Part shown: positions 1 to 10,033 of the stretch, one piece after another
How the letters are laid out: each line of letters opens with the position of its first letter
How positions within the stretch are numbered: the stretch's first letter is position 1
Assembly (NCBI GenBank): GCA_021234155.1
Contig: JAJEKV010000041.1
Span: forward strand, 9,257,018-9,321,017
From: Isoetes taiwanensis
Lineage: Eukaryota; Streptophyta; Lycopodiopsida; Isoetales; Isoetaceae
DNA: 64,000 bases
Direction of reading: 5' to 3'
Notes under the pieces: model-generated
Databases searched by the model: none
What the model was told of the DNA's origin: nothing
Seen by the model: the letters and a program-made list of their open reading frames with translations, nothing else
Made by a program: the position numbers and the translations under genes

Positions 1-32
1 CGGCAGGAAATATCCTCCCCCCTTAACTTCAC

Positions 33-146
33 GTTAGAAAATGTTCGCCCGCAGGCCCTTACACGAGGTGCGGACCAGGCTCGCCCTGCCGGGCTCGCCA
101 GGTCCTTACCCCGCGTAAGGGCCTGCGGGCGAACATTATCTCTAAC
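33..146. repeat. Fold-back (palindromic) element
   Basis: Bases 33-62 are an inverted copy of 115-146. The core AATGTTCGCCCGCAGGCC near 40 returns as its complement near 120-137. The 50-bp centre is itself a weaker palindrome (GGACCAGGCTCGCC against GGCTCGCCAGGTCC), so the whole 114 bp can fold into one long hairpin. It is far more GC-rich than its surroundings. It could be a small fold-back MITE; I see no clear target-site duplication. Confidence 0.75.
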
Positions 147-559
147 AAAATAAATGACAACAGAAAATATAAGAAAAGGAAGGGAGGGAACCAAAGGACA
201 ATAAGGAATGTTGTGTGAGAAGACGCCAATAACTAGCTAACTGAAATGATAACACATGTATAATTTCATTTTTTCTGAAGGACGACAAGCTTTATTTAAC
301 AACCTGTCTATCCATAAGAATGAATTTGAAGGTAACTATGTCAAATCAGTACTTTGAAGTTCAAGTGTCTACAAGGCAGTTTTCAAGTGTCTGCATGGCC
401 ATTAGCATGTTTAAAACAAGGTATTTGTGTCACTTTCCGCAGACTCAATAATGCCACGAAGAAGGATCACTTTCCTTTTCCTCATCATTAAGGAAACCCT
501 GTCGGTTAGAATCATCAATTTTTTTTAAGCTTTTGGAGATATGTACAAGAAGTATTTCA
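147..559. other. Unassigned AT-rich spacer
   Basis: No open frame or recognisable element is visible between the fold-back and the truncated chromovirus LTR. Confidence 0.5.
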
Positions 560-877
560 GGGAGAAGCTCGATCCACCCAACCTGATTCACCAGAAAATC
601 TTTATCCTGAAGCAAGAAATCTTTATTCCGCTCAGACCAACAAGCTTGGCTATGGAGAATTGGAAGTGGAAGGGATAATCAATTAAGGAAGAGAGATAGG
701 GCTCTGGTGGTGATTCTTCATGTCTCGTTCCCGTATGTATGTTCTTTTATAGTCTCTTGAAAGGTCCTTAAAGGTAAATTCCCTTTCCAGCCTTTCCTTT
801 TTGGAAAGGCATTTAGCTTTTTCTTATCAAATCTAAGGTTGGTGCCTTGGTTAGGTGCTTGGTCTAATACCGTAACA
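560..877 (-). repeat. 3' LTR of chromovirus (outer end lost)
   Basis: This stretch matches 5,257-5,562 and then 5,717-5,728. Its inner end reads, on the minus strand, TGTTACGGTATT directly after the PPT, so the LTR begins with TG as expected. About 75 bp that the other LTR has at its CA end are missing here, replaced by unrelated sequence left of 560. Confidence 0.88.
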
Positions 878-893
878 ATCCTTCCCTTTCCAT
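878..893 (-). other. Polypurine tract
   Basis: On the minus strand this reads GGAAAGGGAAGGAT directly before the LTR start TGTTACGG. It is the expected plus-strand priming site of the retrotransposon. Confidence 0.8.
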
Positions 894-927
894 GATTGAA
901 TTCGTCAATCTTAGAAAAAAAATTGCT

Positions 928-1014
928 CATCTCAATTCATTTAGAGATGGCCTCAAGTCAATCTGAGGACCTTCATCTCAATTCATTTAGAGATGGCCCC
1001 AAGTCAATCTGAGG
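928..1014. repeat. 46-bp tandem duplication
   Basis: The 41-bp segments 928-968 and 974-1014 differ at a single base (CCTCAAG against CCCCAAG). They lie in the 3' untranslated part of the chromovirus. Confidence 0.9.
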
Positions 1015-1162
1015 TCTTTGAGCTCAACTTATGTAAAGATATTTGAGCCTTACGTATATCATTCTTTAGATATTCCACGCTGGAATTCCCTTGGTTGTCA
1101 TAGTCAGACAAATAATATTTGTTGCAACAAGTATATATCATGTAATTGAAATAGTTTGCAAA

Positions 1163-1402
1163 TTAATCATGTCTCAAAGGCAGTTCATACTCATCCACAA
1201 GTGCTTGATACTCTTTGAGTTGGTCCTTGGAGTACCATACTGCATCAGAAGGTGGATGAAACTTAAACTTTACTAGATACCTTTGATAAGAAGATTGACG
1301 TGTCTCCTTATCTTGATGTGTAAGAATCTTCTCAGGTTCTAGTATCTCTTCATCTCCTTTAATGAGCGGCGGATCCGGATAAGAAGATCGATAAGGAGAC
1401 AC
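1163..1402 (-). pseudogene. Chromodomain segment of pol
   Basis: The minus-strand translation contains ILTHQDKETRQSSYQRYLV followed by FKFHPP and AVWYSKDQLKEY. This has the chromodomain pattern of plant chromoviral integrases (YLVKWKG-like core, then W and an acidic/L helix). It is separated from the integrase body by the local duplication at 1,285-1,502, which repeats its first half. Chromodomains direct integration to particular chromatin; this copy is a relic. Confidence 0.8.
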
Positions 1403-1502
1403 GTCGATAAGAAGATCGACGTGTCTCCTTATCTTGATGTGTAAGAATCTTCTCAGGTTCTAGTATCTCTTCATCTCCTTTAATGAGCGGCGGATCCGGA
1501 TA
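1285..1502. repeat. 121-bp-offset duplication with hairpin at the junction
   Basis: About 97 bp at 1,285-1,381 recur at 1,406-1,502 with one visible substitution. At the junction GATAAGGAGACACGTCGAT (1,390-1,408) is the exact reverse complement of 1,415-1,433, with a 6-base loop. The duplication is inside the pol reading frame and duplicates the start of the chromodomain. Confidence 0.93.
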
Positions 1503-2296
1503 GTCCATCTTTTGCAAAATCTCAAGAGAAATTTCACCTCCCTTGAAGGGTTTTAGTACTACAACATTAAAGACTGGATGAAGGTTAAGCCATTTCCCAT
1601 ATAGACGGAGGCGATAAGCATTCTCACCTACTCTGTCTTCAATTTGAAATGGTCCATAATACCTGGGTGCCAATTTCACATACCTTGTACCCATTTTTCG
1701 AAGTCTCTTCTTGGGAAGATGTATCCACATCCATTGTCCTCGTTTATAAACTTTTCTCCGCTTCTTTGCCAGTTTGGACATCATAGCCTGTTGACTGTTG
1801 AGAATGCGAGTTTTGACTTCCTTCAAAATGTCCATAAAGTCATGAGTGACTGCATCTGAAGCGGGAACTTCACCTCCAATCTTTGTGATAGGTGAATATA
1901 AACCACATCTATAGACAATCTCAAATGGAGTTTTCTGTGTTACAGAATGAACGGTATTGTTATATGCAAACTCTAGCATATATAGATAATCCTCCCATTG
2001 AGTTTTCCTTTCTGCTACATAAGCCTATAATATATCTTCGATAGTTCTGTTAACAACTTCTGTTTGGCCATCTGTTTGAGGATGATAGGCTGTAGAAAAC
2101 TTCAAAGAGGTACCCAAATTCTTCATAAGTCCTGACCAAAATTTGCTGCAGAATATTGGATCCCTATCTGTGATAATTGCATCCGGAATCCATGTATCCT
2201 AAATATCTCAGAGTTTGCTCGCCTGAGGAGCTGTCATGATGGACTTACAAGCAATAAAATGAGCTTGTTTAGACAGTCTATCCACAACTGTCCTAT
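1359..2296 (-). pseudogene. Integrase core and C-terminal part
   Basis: 1,359-1,979 is open on the minus strand and reads LEFAYNNTVHSVTQKTPFE, then GPFQIEDRVGENAYRL and LHPVFNVVVLKPF, which is the end of a Ty3/gypsy integrase core and its C-terminal domain. 1,980-2,296 is broken but still shows an HPQTDGQTE-like stretch in shifted frames, so the catalytic core is present and frameshifted. Integrase would insert the element cDNA; this copy is inactive. Confidence 0.85.
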
Positions 2297-2860
2297 CTAA
2301 TTGTTCTTATGAGAAGAATTTGGGAAACCCTGGATGAAATCCATAGTAATGTGCTTCCATGGCGCTTCTGGTATTGGTAAGGGTTGTAACAATCCAGCCG
2401 GTTTACTAGTTGAAGCTTTAACTTGTTGACAAATTGTACAAGCTTCTACATATTTTCTGACATCCCTTACCAGTTTAGGCCAAGAGAATCGCCTTTTTAC
2501 AGTAGCAAGGGTAGCTTGAACTCTTCGATGACCTGAATAAGGAGGTTCATGACATTCTTGCATCATTTTCTGTCTATATGCCTGTGTAACATATAAACGA
2601 TTTCGGTACAAAAGGGAACCATTGTGCAACTTGTATTCCCCAAGAGGATCTCGACCTTCTTTTTCTAACAGATTGAATGGCACTGCAAAAGAAGGATCCA
2701 TTCTATAATCCAATTTCATTGGATCTAAGTCAGTGATTCTGGCAATAGACATTGCATGTGTAAACACCCGGCTTAAGGCATCAGCAACCTTATTCTCCTT
2801 TCCTGGTTTATACTCTAGCTGCATACCCTCAAAGTCTTTGATGGTATCAATGAATTTCAA
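2297..2860 (-). pseudogene. RNase H tail and integrase zinc-binding domain
   Basis: The 187-codon minus-strand frame begins with the RNase H end (EYKPGKENKVADALSR). It continues to the HHCC integrase zinc finger (HEPPYSGHRR ... CTICQQVKAS) and the start of the core (WKHITMDFIQGFP), where the first catalytic Asp is in MDFI. The same segment is recognisable in the 60,290 relic. Confidence 0.9.
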
Positions 2861-3050
2861 CTGGTGTGCATTTATGATATCCTGAGTTTGAATATTTGCT
2901 GATCAAATCGGGCTATGAATTTAGTCTCCATCAAATAATGTCTCCATTTCTTTAATGCATGTACTAAAGCAATCAACACTTTCTCATAAGTACTATAGCC
3001 CTGCTCAGAAGGCTTTAGCATACGACTAATGTAAGTCAATGGGTGTCATC

Positions 3051-3302
3051 TTACATAAGTACTGCGCCAATAGCACTACCACTTGCATCTGAGCACATTA
3101 TAAATGGTTTATTCCAATCAGGAAGAGCTAATATGGGCTCAGTTGCCATCTTGTGCTTAAGATGCTGAAATGCTTTTTCTGCATCATCATTCCACTGAAA
3201 TGGTACATCCTTTTTTAGAAATCTATTCAATGGAAGAGTTATTTTTGCAAAATCCTTCACAAATCGAATAATAATACCTGCATAATTGCACAAAGAGCGC
3301 AA
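3051..3302 (-). pseudogene. RT thumb / RNase H start
   Basis: The minus-strand frame reads FQWNDDAEKAFQHLK, then PILALPDWNKPFIMCSDASG, the classical junction from RT connection to RNase H, with the first RNase H Asp in SDAS. It is out of frame with the neighbouring RT fragment. Confidence 0.87.
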
Positions 3303-3343
3303 TTCTTTGACATTGTTAGGTCAAGGCCAATTAAGAATAGCCT

Positions 3344-3707
3344 TCACCTTACCTGGATCCATTCTAATTCCATCTTTGGATACAATGTGTCCAAGATATC
3401 CGACTTCTTGCATAAAGAAACGACTTTCAGATTCATTAATAAATAGCTGATTTTGTCTGAGAAGATCAAAACTTGCTGAAGGTGTTTCTTATGCTCCTCT
3501 ACGGATCTACTGTAGACAAGAATGTCATGAAAGAACACAACAACACATTTTTCCAGTACAAGTGCCAATCTATGCACATTCTATATCCCTTGTCCTTCTT
3601 CTTGATCAGAATAACAGGGGCTCCAAAAGGAGAACTGGTTGGTTGAATCAATTATCGTTCTAACATCTCCCTTATTTGCTTTTCCATCTCTAGCTTCTCA
3701 AAATGAC
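3344..3707 (-). pseudogene. Reverse transcriptase, internally deleted
   Basis: The minus strand shows the RT start (SSPFGAPVILIKKKDKGYRM, then CIDW) and then jumps straight to VVVFFHDILVYS. The expected palm segment between motif A and motif C, roughly 90-100 residues, is missing near 3,577. In motif C the usual DD pair reads HD, so a catalytic Asp is also lost. Frameshifts follow. Confidence 0.87.
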
Positions 3708-4439
3708 TTACTCTGTAGAGTGCTCTATTTGGAGGCTTTGATCTGGGTATAAATGAATAGCATGGTCCTCTGGACGAGGTGGAGGAAGGTCCAAGGTCTC
3801 CTCATCCTTAAACAAATCATCAAATTGTTTAAGAAAACCATACAATTCAGGAGGAGTTTGAAATGGAGGATCAGAGTCTCTCAAATAAATGAAATATGAC
3901 TCAGCGTCATTTTGTATTAAGGTATTTGCTTCAGAATATGATAGCAAAGGTTCACATTCATTTACATATTCAGCTTTCAAAATTATTGGCTGCCCATCAA
4001 CAAACATTTTAATGGTCATGTGGCGATAGTTGGGTTGTATATCATACTGGATTCGCCATCCTATTCCTAGAATTACATCCAGTGTTCCCAGATCAGCTAC
4101 TAAGAGTGCCCTACGCTCAGAATAAGCTTCCATTTGCAATGGCGCAATAACAAATTTGTCACAGCTGGCTTCTGACCCTTTAAGCCCTTGTACTACAGAA
4201 TGTTGTGCTTGCAATTCATAAACTGGCAACTTCAACTCATTTACCATATCCATGGAGATAAAATCATGAGTTGATCCATCATCTAGCAGGACAACAACCT
4301 CTCGATCTGCGACTTTACCTCTGAGCTTAAACAACCATGAGGATGGGACTGCTGCGGCGCTTAGTGTCTTAATGTATGGTTCTAAAAGATCCAACTCTGC
4401 AAAGTTTTCCTCTCGCAATCCATTAACATATTTTTGCAA
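3708..4439 (-). pseudogene. Aspartic protease segment of pol
   Basis: This 243-codon frame contains VVVLLDDGSTHDFIS, corresponding to the retropepsin active site (usually D-S/T-G-S/A). Here it reads DDGS. The C-terminal part (YGFLKQFDDLF, LPPPRPEDHAIHL) is the usual linker into RT. The enzyme would process the Gag-Pol polyprotein. Confidence 0.87.
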
Positions 4440-4524
4440 AATTTCAGCTTCACTGAGATTGCGAACTTTGGGACCCTAAGTGATTAAACTTCAGGTTATA
4501 ATCAGCTACAGATTCTCCTTCTTC

Positions 4525-5136
4525 CTATTTGATTTGGTCCCATTCTTTCTGGAGGATTCTATAATAGTTGGCAGGCAAATAATTTGCTTCAAAAGCATGC
4601 TTAAACTCAAACCATAAATTAATCTGAGGTTCCATCTGTCTCCTTCCCTGCCACCAAACCTGCGCTTGATCATCAAGGTAAGTGTCCATGGCTTGTAACT
4701 TTTCTTGTTCAGACGCCTTGATGCGTTCAAAGAATTTCTCCCAAATACCCAAGAAACTGATAAACTGTGTCGGTTTTACGCCGGAACCCCCTTTAAAGTA
4801 AGGCATATCCATCTTTTCAAGCCACTTACACAATCCGTCTTTCTTGGAGTTATTTTCAGCATCAGCAGAAACATCTAAATCTTGAACAGGAGGTGGAGGA
4901 GGAATTTCAGGCGGTAGACCGCTTGACAGAGGAGGTGGCACAGAGTCATTCATGGCGGTATTTGTTTGCGCATGATCGGGCAAGAATTGGTATGCAATTG
5001 CTAGATGCTCTAATTGTCTCTGGTAATCAGCATGGCTAGCTGGCAGAGGAAGGGCGATTCGAGCTGCCACAAAGCCAGCGTTATGCATAGCTTGCATATA
5101 GTCACTTTCAGAGATATTGAAGCCATTAGCAGTCAT
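4525..5136 (-). pseudogene. Gag (capsid) of chromovirus
   Basis: This 203-codon frame begins just inside the PBS. It has a proline-rich stretch (LPPEIPPPPP) at about residues 75-85 and then a plant retrotransposon gag core with AQVWWQGRRQ and WFEFKHAFEANYLP. The frame is lost before any zinc knuckle and the next open frame is the protease, so gag is truncated or shifted. Confidence 0.85.
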
Positions 5137-5166
5137 AACACATGAATTTTCTACTCAAGATCAAAC

Positions 5167-5182
5167 CTTGCTCTGATACCAA
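5167..5182 (-). other. Primer-binding site (initiator Met tRNA type)
   Basis: The minus strand reads TGGTATCAGAGCAAGG two bases after the LTR end TTATCA. TGGTATCAGAGC is the standard plant PBS complementary to the 3' end of initiator methionine tRNA. Confidence 0.93.
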
Positions 5183-5183
5183 T

Positions 5184-5728
5184 TGATAAGACCTCTTCTA
5201 GAGCTCCGATAAATCATCTGTAAAAACCAAAGAGCTAAAAAGATAATCTAGTTAGTAGGAGAAGCTCGATCCACCCAACTGGATTCACCAGAAAATCTTT
5301 ATCTTGGAGCAGGAAATCTTTATTCTCCTCAGACCAACAAGCTTGGCTATGGAGAATTGGAAGTGGAAGGGATAATCAATTAAGGAAGAGAGGTAGGGCT
5401 CTGGCGGTGATTTTTCATGTCTCGTTCCCGTATGTAGGTTCTTTTATAGCCTCTTGAAAGGTCCTTAAAGGTAAATTCCCTTTCCGACCTTTCCTTTTTA
5501 AAAAGCATTTAGCTTTTTTTTATCAAATCTAAGGTTGGCGCTTTGGTTAGGCACTTGGTCTTTCAAGCTAGAGACTAGGGTTCGAATCCATGTGAGGACA
5601 AGTTCATGGGTTGATATCAGGTCTCGTTATCAGCCATAAACATTTTAAGGAGCCAATGGTTTCATTTAAGTCACTTGTTGGTTGTGAATCATACCCCCGA
5701 GCTAGTATTTTGTTCTAATACCGTAACA
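5184..5728 (-). repeat. 5' LTR of chromovirus
   Basis: On the minus strand the LTR starts TGTTACGG at 5,728 and ends TTATCA at 5,184. Without the 155-bp insert at 5,562-5,716 it would be about 390 bp. It matches the left LTR with visible point differences and small indels, so this is an old insertion. Confidence 0.88.
5562..5716 (+). mobile_element. Small insert with Pol III B box (SINE-like, 5'-truncated)
   Basis: The insert is present in the right LTR and absent from the left LTR, so its limits are set by comparison. GGTTCGAATCC at 5,579-5,589 matches the tRNA/SINE B-box consensus. Flanking pentamers GGTCT and GTTCT could be a decayed target duplication. There is no room for an A box, so it would be a truncated SINE copy. 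No A-tail is visible. Confidence 0.5.
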
Positions 5729-6898
5729 TATTCCCTTATTCCTTAATTTTATTTTCTTAGTGTAACAACCCTACCTTGAGTGTCACCTTATTTAAAAGCC
5801 TAGGCTATGTGCGTGTCCTAAGTTTTAACATGGACATTCACCTGGCCTTTAAATCTTGATCTAGTGAAAGGGACATTTGAGAAAAATAGCGAATCATACC
5901 TGTAGAAGAGCGTCGCTCTAATCCCGAAAACTTGATACCCCGAAATGCTTTTCCATAATGTGTGCCTTGTCCAATTCACCCAGCCATATCTGTCTCCTTG
6001 TTTTCCATGCCACGGATTTGCATGGCTATCCATAGTATTGGGGTAGGTGAATGGGCTTTTCAAATAATCTTTGTACAGATCTTCTTGTGTTTGAATGCTG
6101 GCCGTAGTTGTCAACAATCTCATATTTATATTTTGTGCTCATGTTGTTCAAACTAAAAATGGATAAGTTCAATAGTAAGGAGTTAGTCAGTACATTTCTG
6201 GCTGATTTGAACCTTGTCGGCGACTAGAAAAACTCCAAATAAGCAAAGGGAAGAGTGCAATTCTTACTGATAACAGGCAGCCTGATTCTTGGAACAACAA
6301 TTTCTTCACAAGGTAAAGTGGTGCCGAAATCTTCCGATCACAGATGGGTATGTGCTTTCATAAATGCCCTTCATTTTATGCTCTAATATTGTTCTTTATA
6401 ATAGAAAAGTGGCTCTATAGAACTGACATTCATAGAGTCCTTTAACATCAAATGAGATCCTTTGTTTCTGTAGCTTTAAAACCGCCTACTCATTTTTCTT
6501 CTTTACTTTCTGCAATAATTATCAATCATGACAGTAACACAAGTTCTAATTTACTACACTAAATCCATAAGCCCGTTTGAGTGTGAGCATTTTGCATTCC
6601 ATTTGAAGTAAGAAATTTGTCATCTTCTGCTGAATATAATAAATGTAGCCCTTGTAATAATATATATGATTATAGACCAGCTTATAGCACCTTAGATATT
6701 GTGGCAATCTATGCATCGGATCTTATTAAAAGTATTTCCGTATCTTTATGCTTCCTTTTGGAAATTTATAGCCTTCAAAACAACGCCGTAGTTCTTGGAT
6801 AAAGACTTTAGGGTTTCTCACAATTGTGTTATGATGCTCTTAATATTATGTGTTCGTGTCAGTCCCTTTCTTTGATGTTTCTAATTCAGTTCTGAACG
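5729..6898. other. Unassigned region
   Basis: No recognisable gene. A 101-codon minus-strand frame at 5,818-6,123 shows no motif I know. The sequence is AT-rich and looks non-repetitive within this window. Confidence 0.4.
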
Positions 6899-7051
6899 AT
6901 GGCTTTGCAGAAGATTGACGATAATGATCTCAGGAAGATCATTCTGAGTTACTTGACACACGACTGTCTTAAAGGAATCTATGGAGATGTTAATTGCCGC
7001 AACAGGAATGACCTTTCCAATGGACTTTGCAAATGATATTGACAAGAGAAA
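6899..7051 (+). pseudogene. LisH-domain exon with one frameshift
   Basis: From ATG 6,899 the translation is ALQKIDDNDLRKIILSYLTH, then DCLK, a typical LisH helix pair start (LRKIILSYL). After CLK the frame must shift by one base, giving ESMEMLIAATGMTFP and then DIDKRK, directly followed by a splice-donor-like GTGTAAG at 7,052. The pattern resembles plant LisH/RanBPM (CTLH-type) proteins, in which an I-L-S-Y-L helix is followed by an E-S helix and a TGM loop. No downstream exon is recognisable, so this is an exon fragment or pseudogene. The match is by memory of the family, not by alignment. Confidence 0.55.
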
Positions 7052-8479
7052 GTGTAAGACTCCATGTTTAAATTTTCATTCCTAGGATGGGTCCTATGAT
7101 AGCATATATTCGGAAGTGGTGTTCTCATTGAGCTTTGAAATTTTTTTAGCACAAATTGATTCCCCTTCTCGGGATAGAAAAGTTTGAAAAAACTTGATAA
7201 TTAACTGCTCCGAAACTAGATAATCATCGAGAGCCGATAAAACTAAATAATACAAGATAAAAGATGACTTATCCGCTACTTGATCTATGCAAAGACGAGA
7301 AAAACTGGCGACCGCTTCTCACCGAGATGAAAAACCCCGTCCTTTCGGGTTTCCGAGGAAAACCCAATGAGAAACGGTCGTCAACACTCTCAAGGAATGC
7401 TGGTGACGCCCGAAGTAAAATGAAGACAACTTGAAAATGCCACATCGGTGATCATATTCTCTGTGTAATCCGTGCGACCCAAATCCATGTGGAGTGAACA
7501 TAGCGCGCACAGGAGTCCCATATTCTACACGGGCTGTAACACTCCCACTCTTTCTCCTGGAGCTGCATCAATCTCAAAAGGCTGGCTTTACATTTGTTCG
7601 TAACCGCTAAAACCATAGTAATCCGTTGTAGTGGTTTTTCCCTCTGTGACCCATACGTCCAATGCAGCGCTAAGCAATGTCATTTCATGTTAGAAAGCTT
7701 AAATACCAATACTAATTAATCATGAATGAAGAAATCTTATGCGTATTCTTCGGGGAAAATTAGTGTCTCACCAGTGATCAGAAAAGCACCTCCAGCCACC
7801 ACGGGTCCTTCGATTTCTATTGGGAGCACTGCTGTTCCGAACATCATCCATGTTTTACGCGCATAGAAAGCTGGAATGCGCGCTGAGGGGGTGCATACCG
7901 AAAACGAATAACAAAAACTACGATATTGCACCAAGCAAAACAATGGAGGATGACCCCATGCACTCTGACAACCTTATAAAATAATCTGCAGAGCCAAGGC
8001 TGAAAAGAAAGAAGTTAGATGCCTCAAGAAAGAATGCGCAGCGATGCGCAATATAGAGGATAAACAGTAAAACTCGGAGGCTCCAAGGCCACGCCGAGAG
8101 AGAAAACAACAGCCGACCAAACGGGAACTGTCCAGGGAATGACCGTCGCAAGAAAAATATCCGATTAGCGCTGTCTTAGAAGCTACATTGCCACGCCGAG
8201 AAAAAATGAAATAGAATTATACCTCAGAGGCTACAGTGTCACGCCGAGAAAGAATGAAGTAATAAGTATGCCTCAGAAGCTCAACTGCCATGCATGGAGA
8301 GTGACCGAAAGAAGATAGCATATATTTGACCGATAGATGAGGAATAACTACTCAGCATGGAGAGTGAAAGAAAGAAGATAAATTGAAATATGGTCTAAAG
8401 ATGGGGAGAAGTACGATTTATCTGCGTTTTGAGATAAGCAGATAAATCCGCTTCTTGAGGGTAGTTGACATGTTCTCTC
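7052..8479. other. Unassigned region with degenerate short repeats
   Basis: No gene is recognised. Between about 8,076 and 8,382 a degenerate unit of roughly 50 bp recurs: the word CACGCCGAGA follows an AGGCT or AAGCT word three times, and GCATGGAGAGTGA with AAAGAAGATA occurs twice (8,292 and 8,354). A 68-codon minus-strand frame at 7,737-7,943 is unidentified. Confidence 0.45.
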
Positions 8480-9300
8480 TATAGTATTTATGTCTGGTGC
8501 CTCCTCCTTTGTCGTTATCAGCCGTTCTTGAGCCTGTCCCCTTAGGTCGCTTGGAGCGTCTCTCCCTTCGTCGCCCCCTCTCTTGGTGTTTGTCCACCTA
8601 CCAGTTTGTGACGGTAGCACTCCTTTCCATGTACGTCGTTATTCTTCTGTATGGTTTGCTGGGCATGCCCTGCTGGTTAGAGCTCCCTCATGTTGGAGAT
8701 CGCCTTCCTATGGCGCCTCCCCAGCTACCGGGACTATGGAGGGTTCGTGGGCGTTTTGGTCGTCTCTGGATGCGGCTTGTTATGCATGCTTTGCCGTAAG
8801 TCTGGTTTGGACCTTTCAGGTGTCTTGGCGTTGAGCCCTCTACCGTTAGGCCTGCTTGTTCTTCTTCGGGCCAGAGAGGGTCTAGCGGATTTTGCTGACA
8901 GTAGGTTTAGGTTGCACGTTTCTTCTGGTGGGCGTATGAGTCTCTCTAGTTTTCTTTGTTTGTTGCCCTCCCCGGGTTTCGTTTTTCTTGTTTCCGATTT
9001 TGCCATGCAGAGTAGCCTACCTTCCTGCAGCCTTCTCATCATTTGTTCTCTGTTGGATTCGCCTGTTGGAACGGTTTGGGCCAGGTTTGGCGTCTCACCC
9101 AAGCTCTCGCTGGCCGGAGTGGTGCTGCTTGGCTGCTCCAGGGCCGGTTTTACAGTTTGCCCCTCCCCTGCTTGGTTCGGATCCGGCCTGCTTAGCCTGG
9201 CCGCGTTTGGGCGGTTCCTCGAGTTGAGCGGGTTCCTCCTGGCAGGGTTATTTTGCTGTCGATGGTTGTTACCTTGGCAGGTCTGGCTTTGCGTGACTAA

Positions 9301-9486
9301 GGGTGCATTCCCATGGATGGAGAGACCTGGATGAGGTCAAACCCAGGTCCAAAAGTAATCGTTGGGATTACTTTCCAAATGAGGTTCTTAACCTCAGCCA
9401 GTCAGGTTCTTAGCTCATGGGAACATCGTAATAGCAGACCAGACCTTCAGGAAACCTGGAGGTTTTCTGCCCATGGGAAAGCACCC
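9301..9486. mobile_element. Tourist-like MITE (PIF/Harbinger type)
   Basis: GGGTGCATTCCCATGG at 9,301-9,316 is mirrored by CCATGGGAAAGCACCC at 9,471-9,486 (one mismatch over 16 bp). The element is flanked by TAA on both sides (9,298-9,300 and 9,487-9,489). A 3-bp T-A-rich target duplication with GGG-starting terminal repeats is the signature of Tourist/PIF-Harbinger MITEs. It is 186 bp, non-coding, and lies in the 5' part of the LINE. Confidence 0.83.
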
Positions 9487-9679
9487 TAACCCCCAGCGGT
9501 TGCTGTGTCTTGGCCTTCTAGTGTGAGCTCTGACTACTCGTGTGCAGCCTAGCATCAGTGCATAGCCAGTAGCTGGCCGGAGGGTTCTCGGTTTTCCCTG
9601 CAGTGGCGCTGCTCATACCGGTTGCAATTGAGCTTGGGATCCATTCGGTCCGTGAGCTCTGAAGGGGACGTCCCTGTAC

Positions 9680-10030
9680 GTGGACCGGGACCTCACACCT
9701 GCACAACAGGAGGCACGCAGACAGGAGCTTGTCAGGGTCAGAGGCATCCGCCACCAAGGGGGTGCCGCAGGATTGGTTCGGGGCAGGATGCACATTTTCC
9801 GCCAGCCTGCTACTGCTGCAGACCCCGCAGCCCCAACCGCAGCTGAACGTGGCCCTGCTTCTGCTTCTCCTACCACGGCCCCCCCTTCTCCTGCTCCTAC
9901 TCCTGCTCCCTCACGACCCACGCCCTCTCAGCCACATGCTGCCTCCGCTCCATCTACTTCTCACTCAGCCTCTGCTTCCCGTCCTCCCCCCGCGACTCAG
10001 GCTGCGCATACCACTGCTGCTGACAAATAG
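9680..10030 (+). pseudogene. LINE Pro/Ala/Ser-rich leader frame
   Basis: This frame of about 116 codons is basic at its start and then dominated by Pro, Ala, Ser and Thr. It ends with TAG at 10,028 and is in the same frame as the endonuclease that follows four bases later. It is therefore either the end of an ORF1-like protein or the N-terminal extension of ORF2 with one stop. Confidence 0.55.
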
Positions 10031-10033
10031 GAA

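Larger units (their letters stand above)
560..5728 (-). mobile_element. Ty3/gypsy chromovirus, decayed
   Basis: An LTR retrotransposon reads right to left. The 5' LTR is at 5,184-5,728, the PBS at 5,167-5,182, then come gag, protease, RT, RNase H, integrase and a chromodomain, a PPT at 881-892 and a truncated 3' LTR at 560-877. The domain order and the chromodomain behind integrase place it in the chromovirus branch. All coding parts are broken by stops, frameshifts and an internal RT deletion, so it cannot be autonomous. No TSD can be tested because the outer end of the left LTR is missing. A relic of the same family lies on the opposite strand at 60,290-61,320. Confidence 0.93.

Noticed and set aside
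8690-9334. 214-codon hydrophobic plus-strand frame
   Set aside because: Lies in GC-rich LINE 5' sequence, overlaps the MITE at 9,301, several other frames are also open, and no motif is seen.
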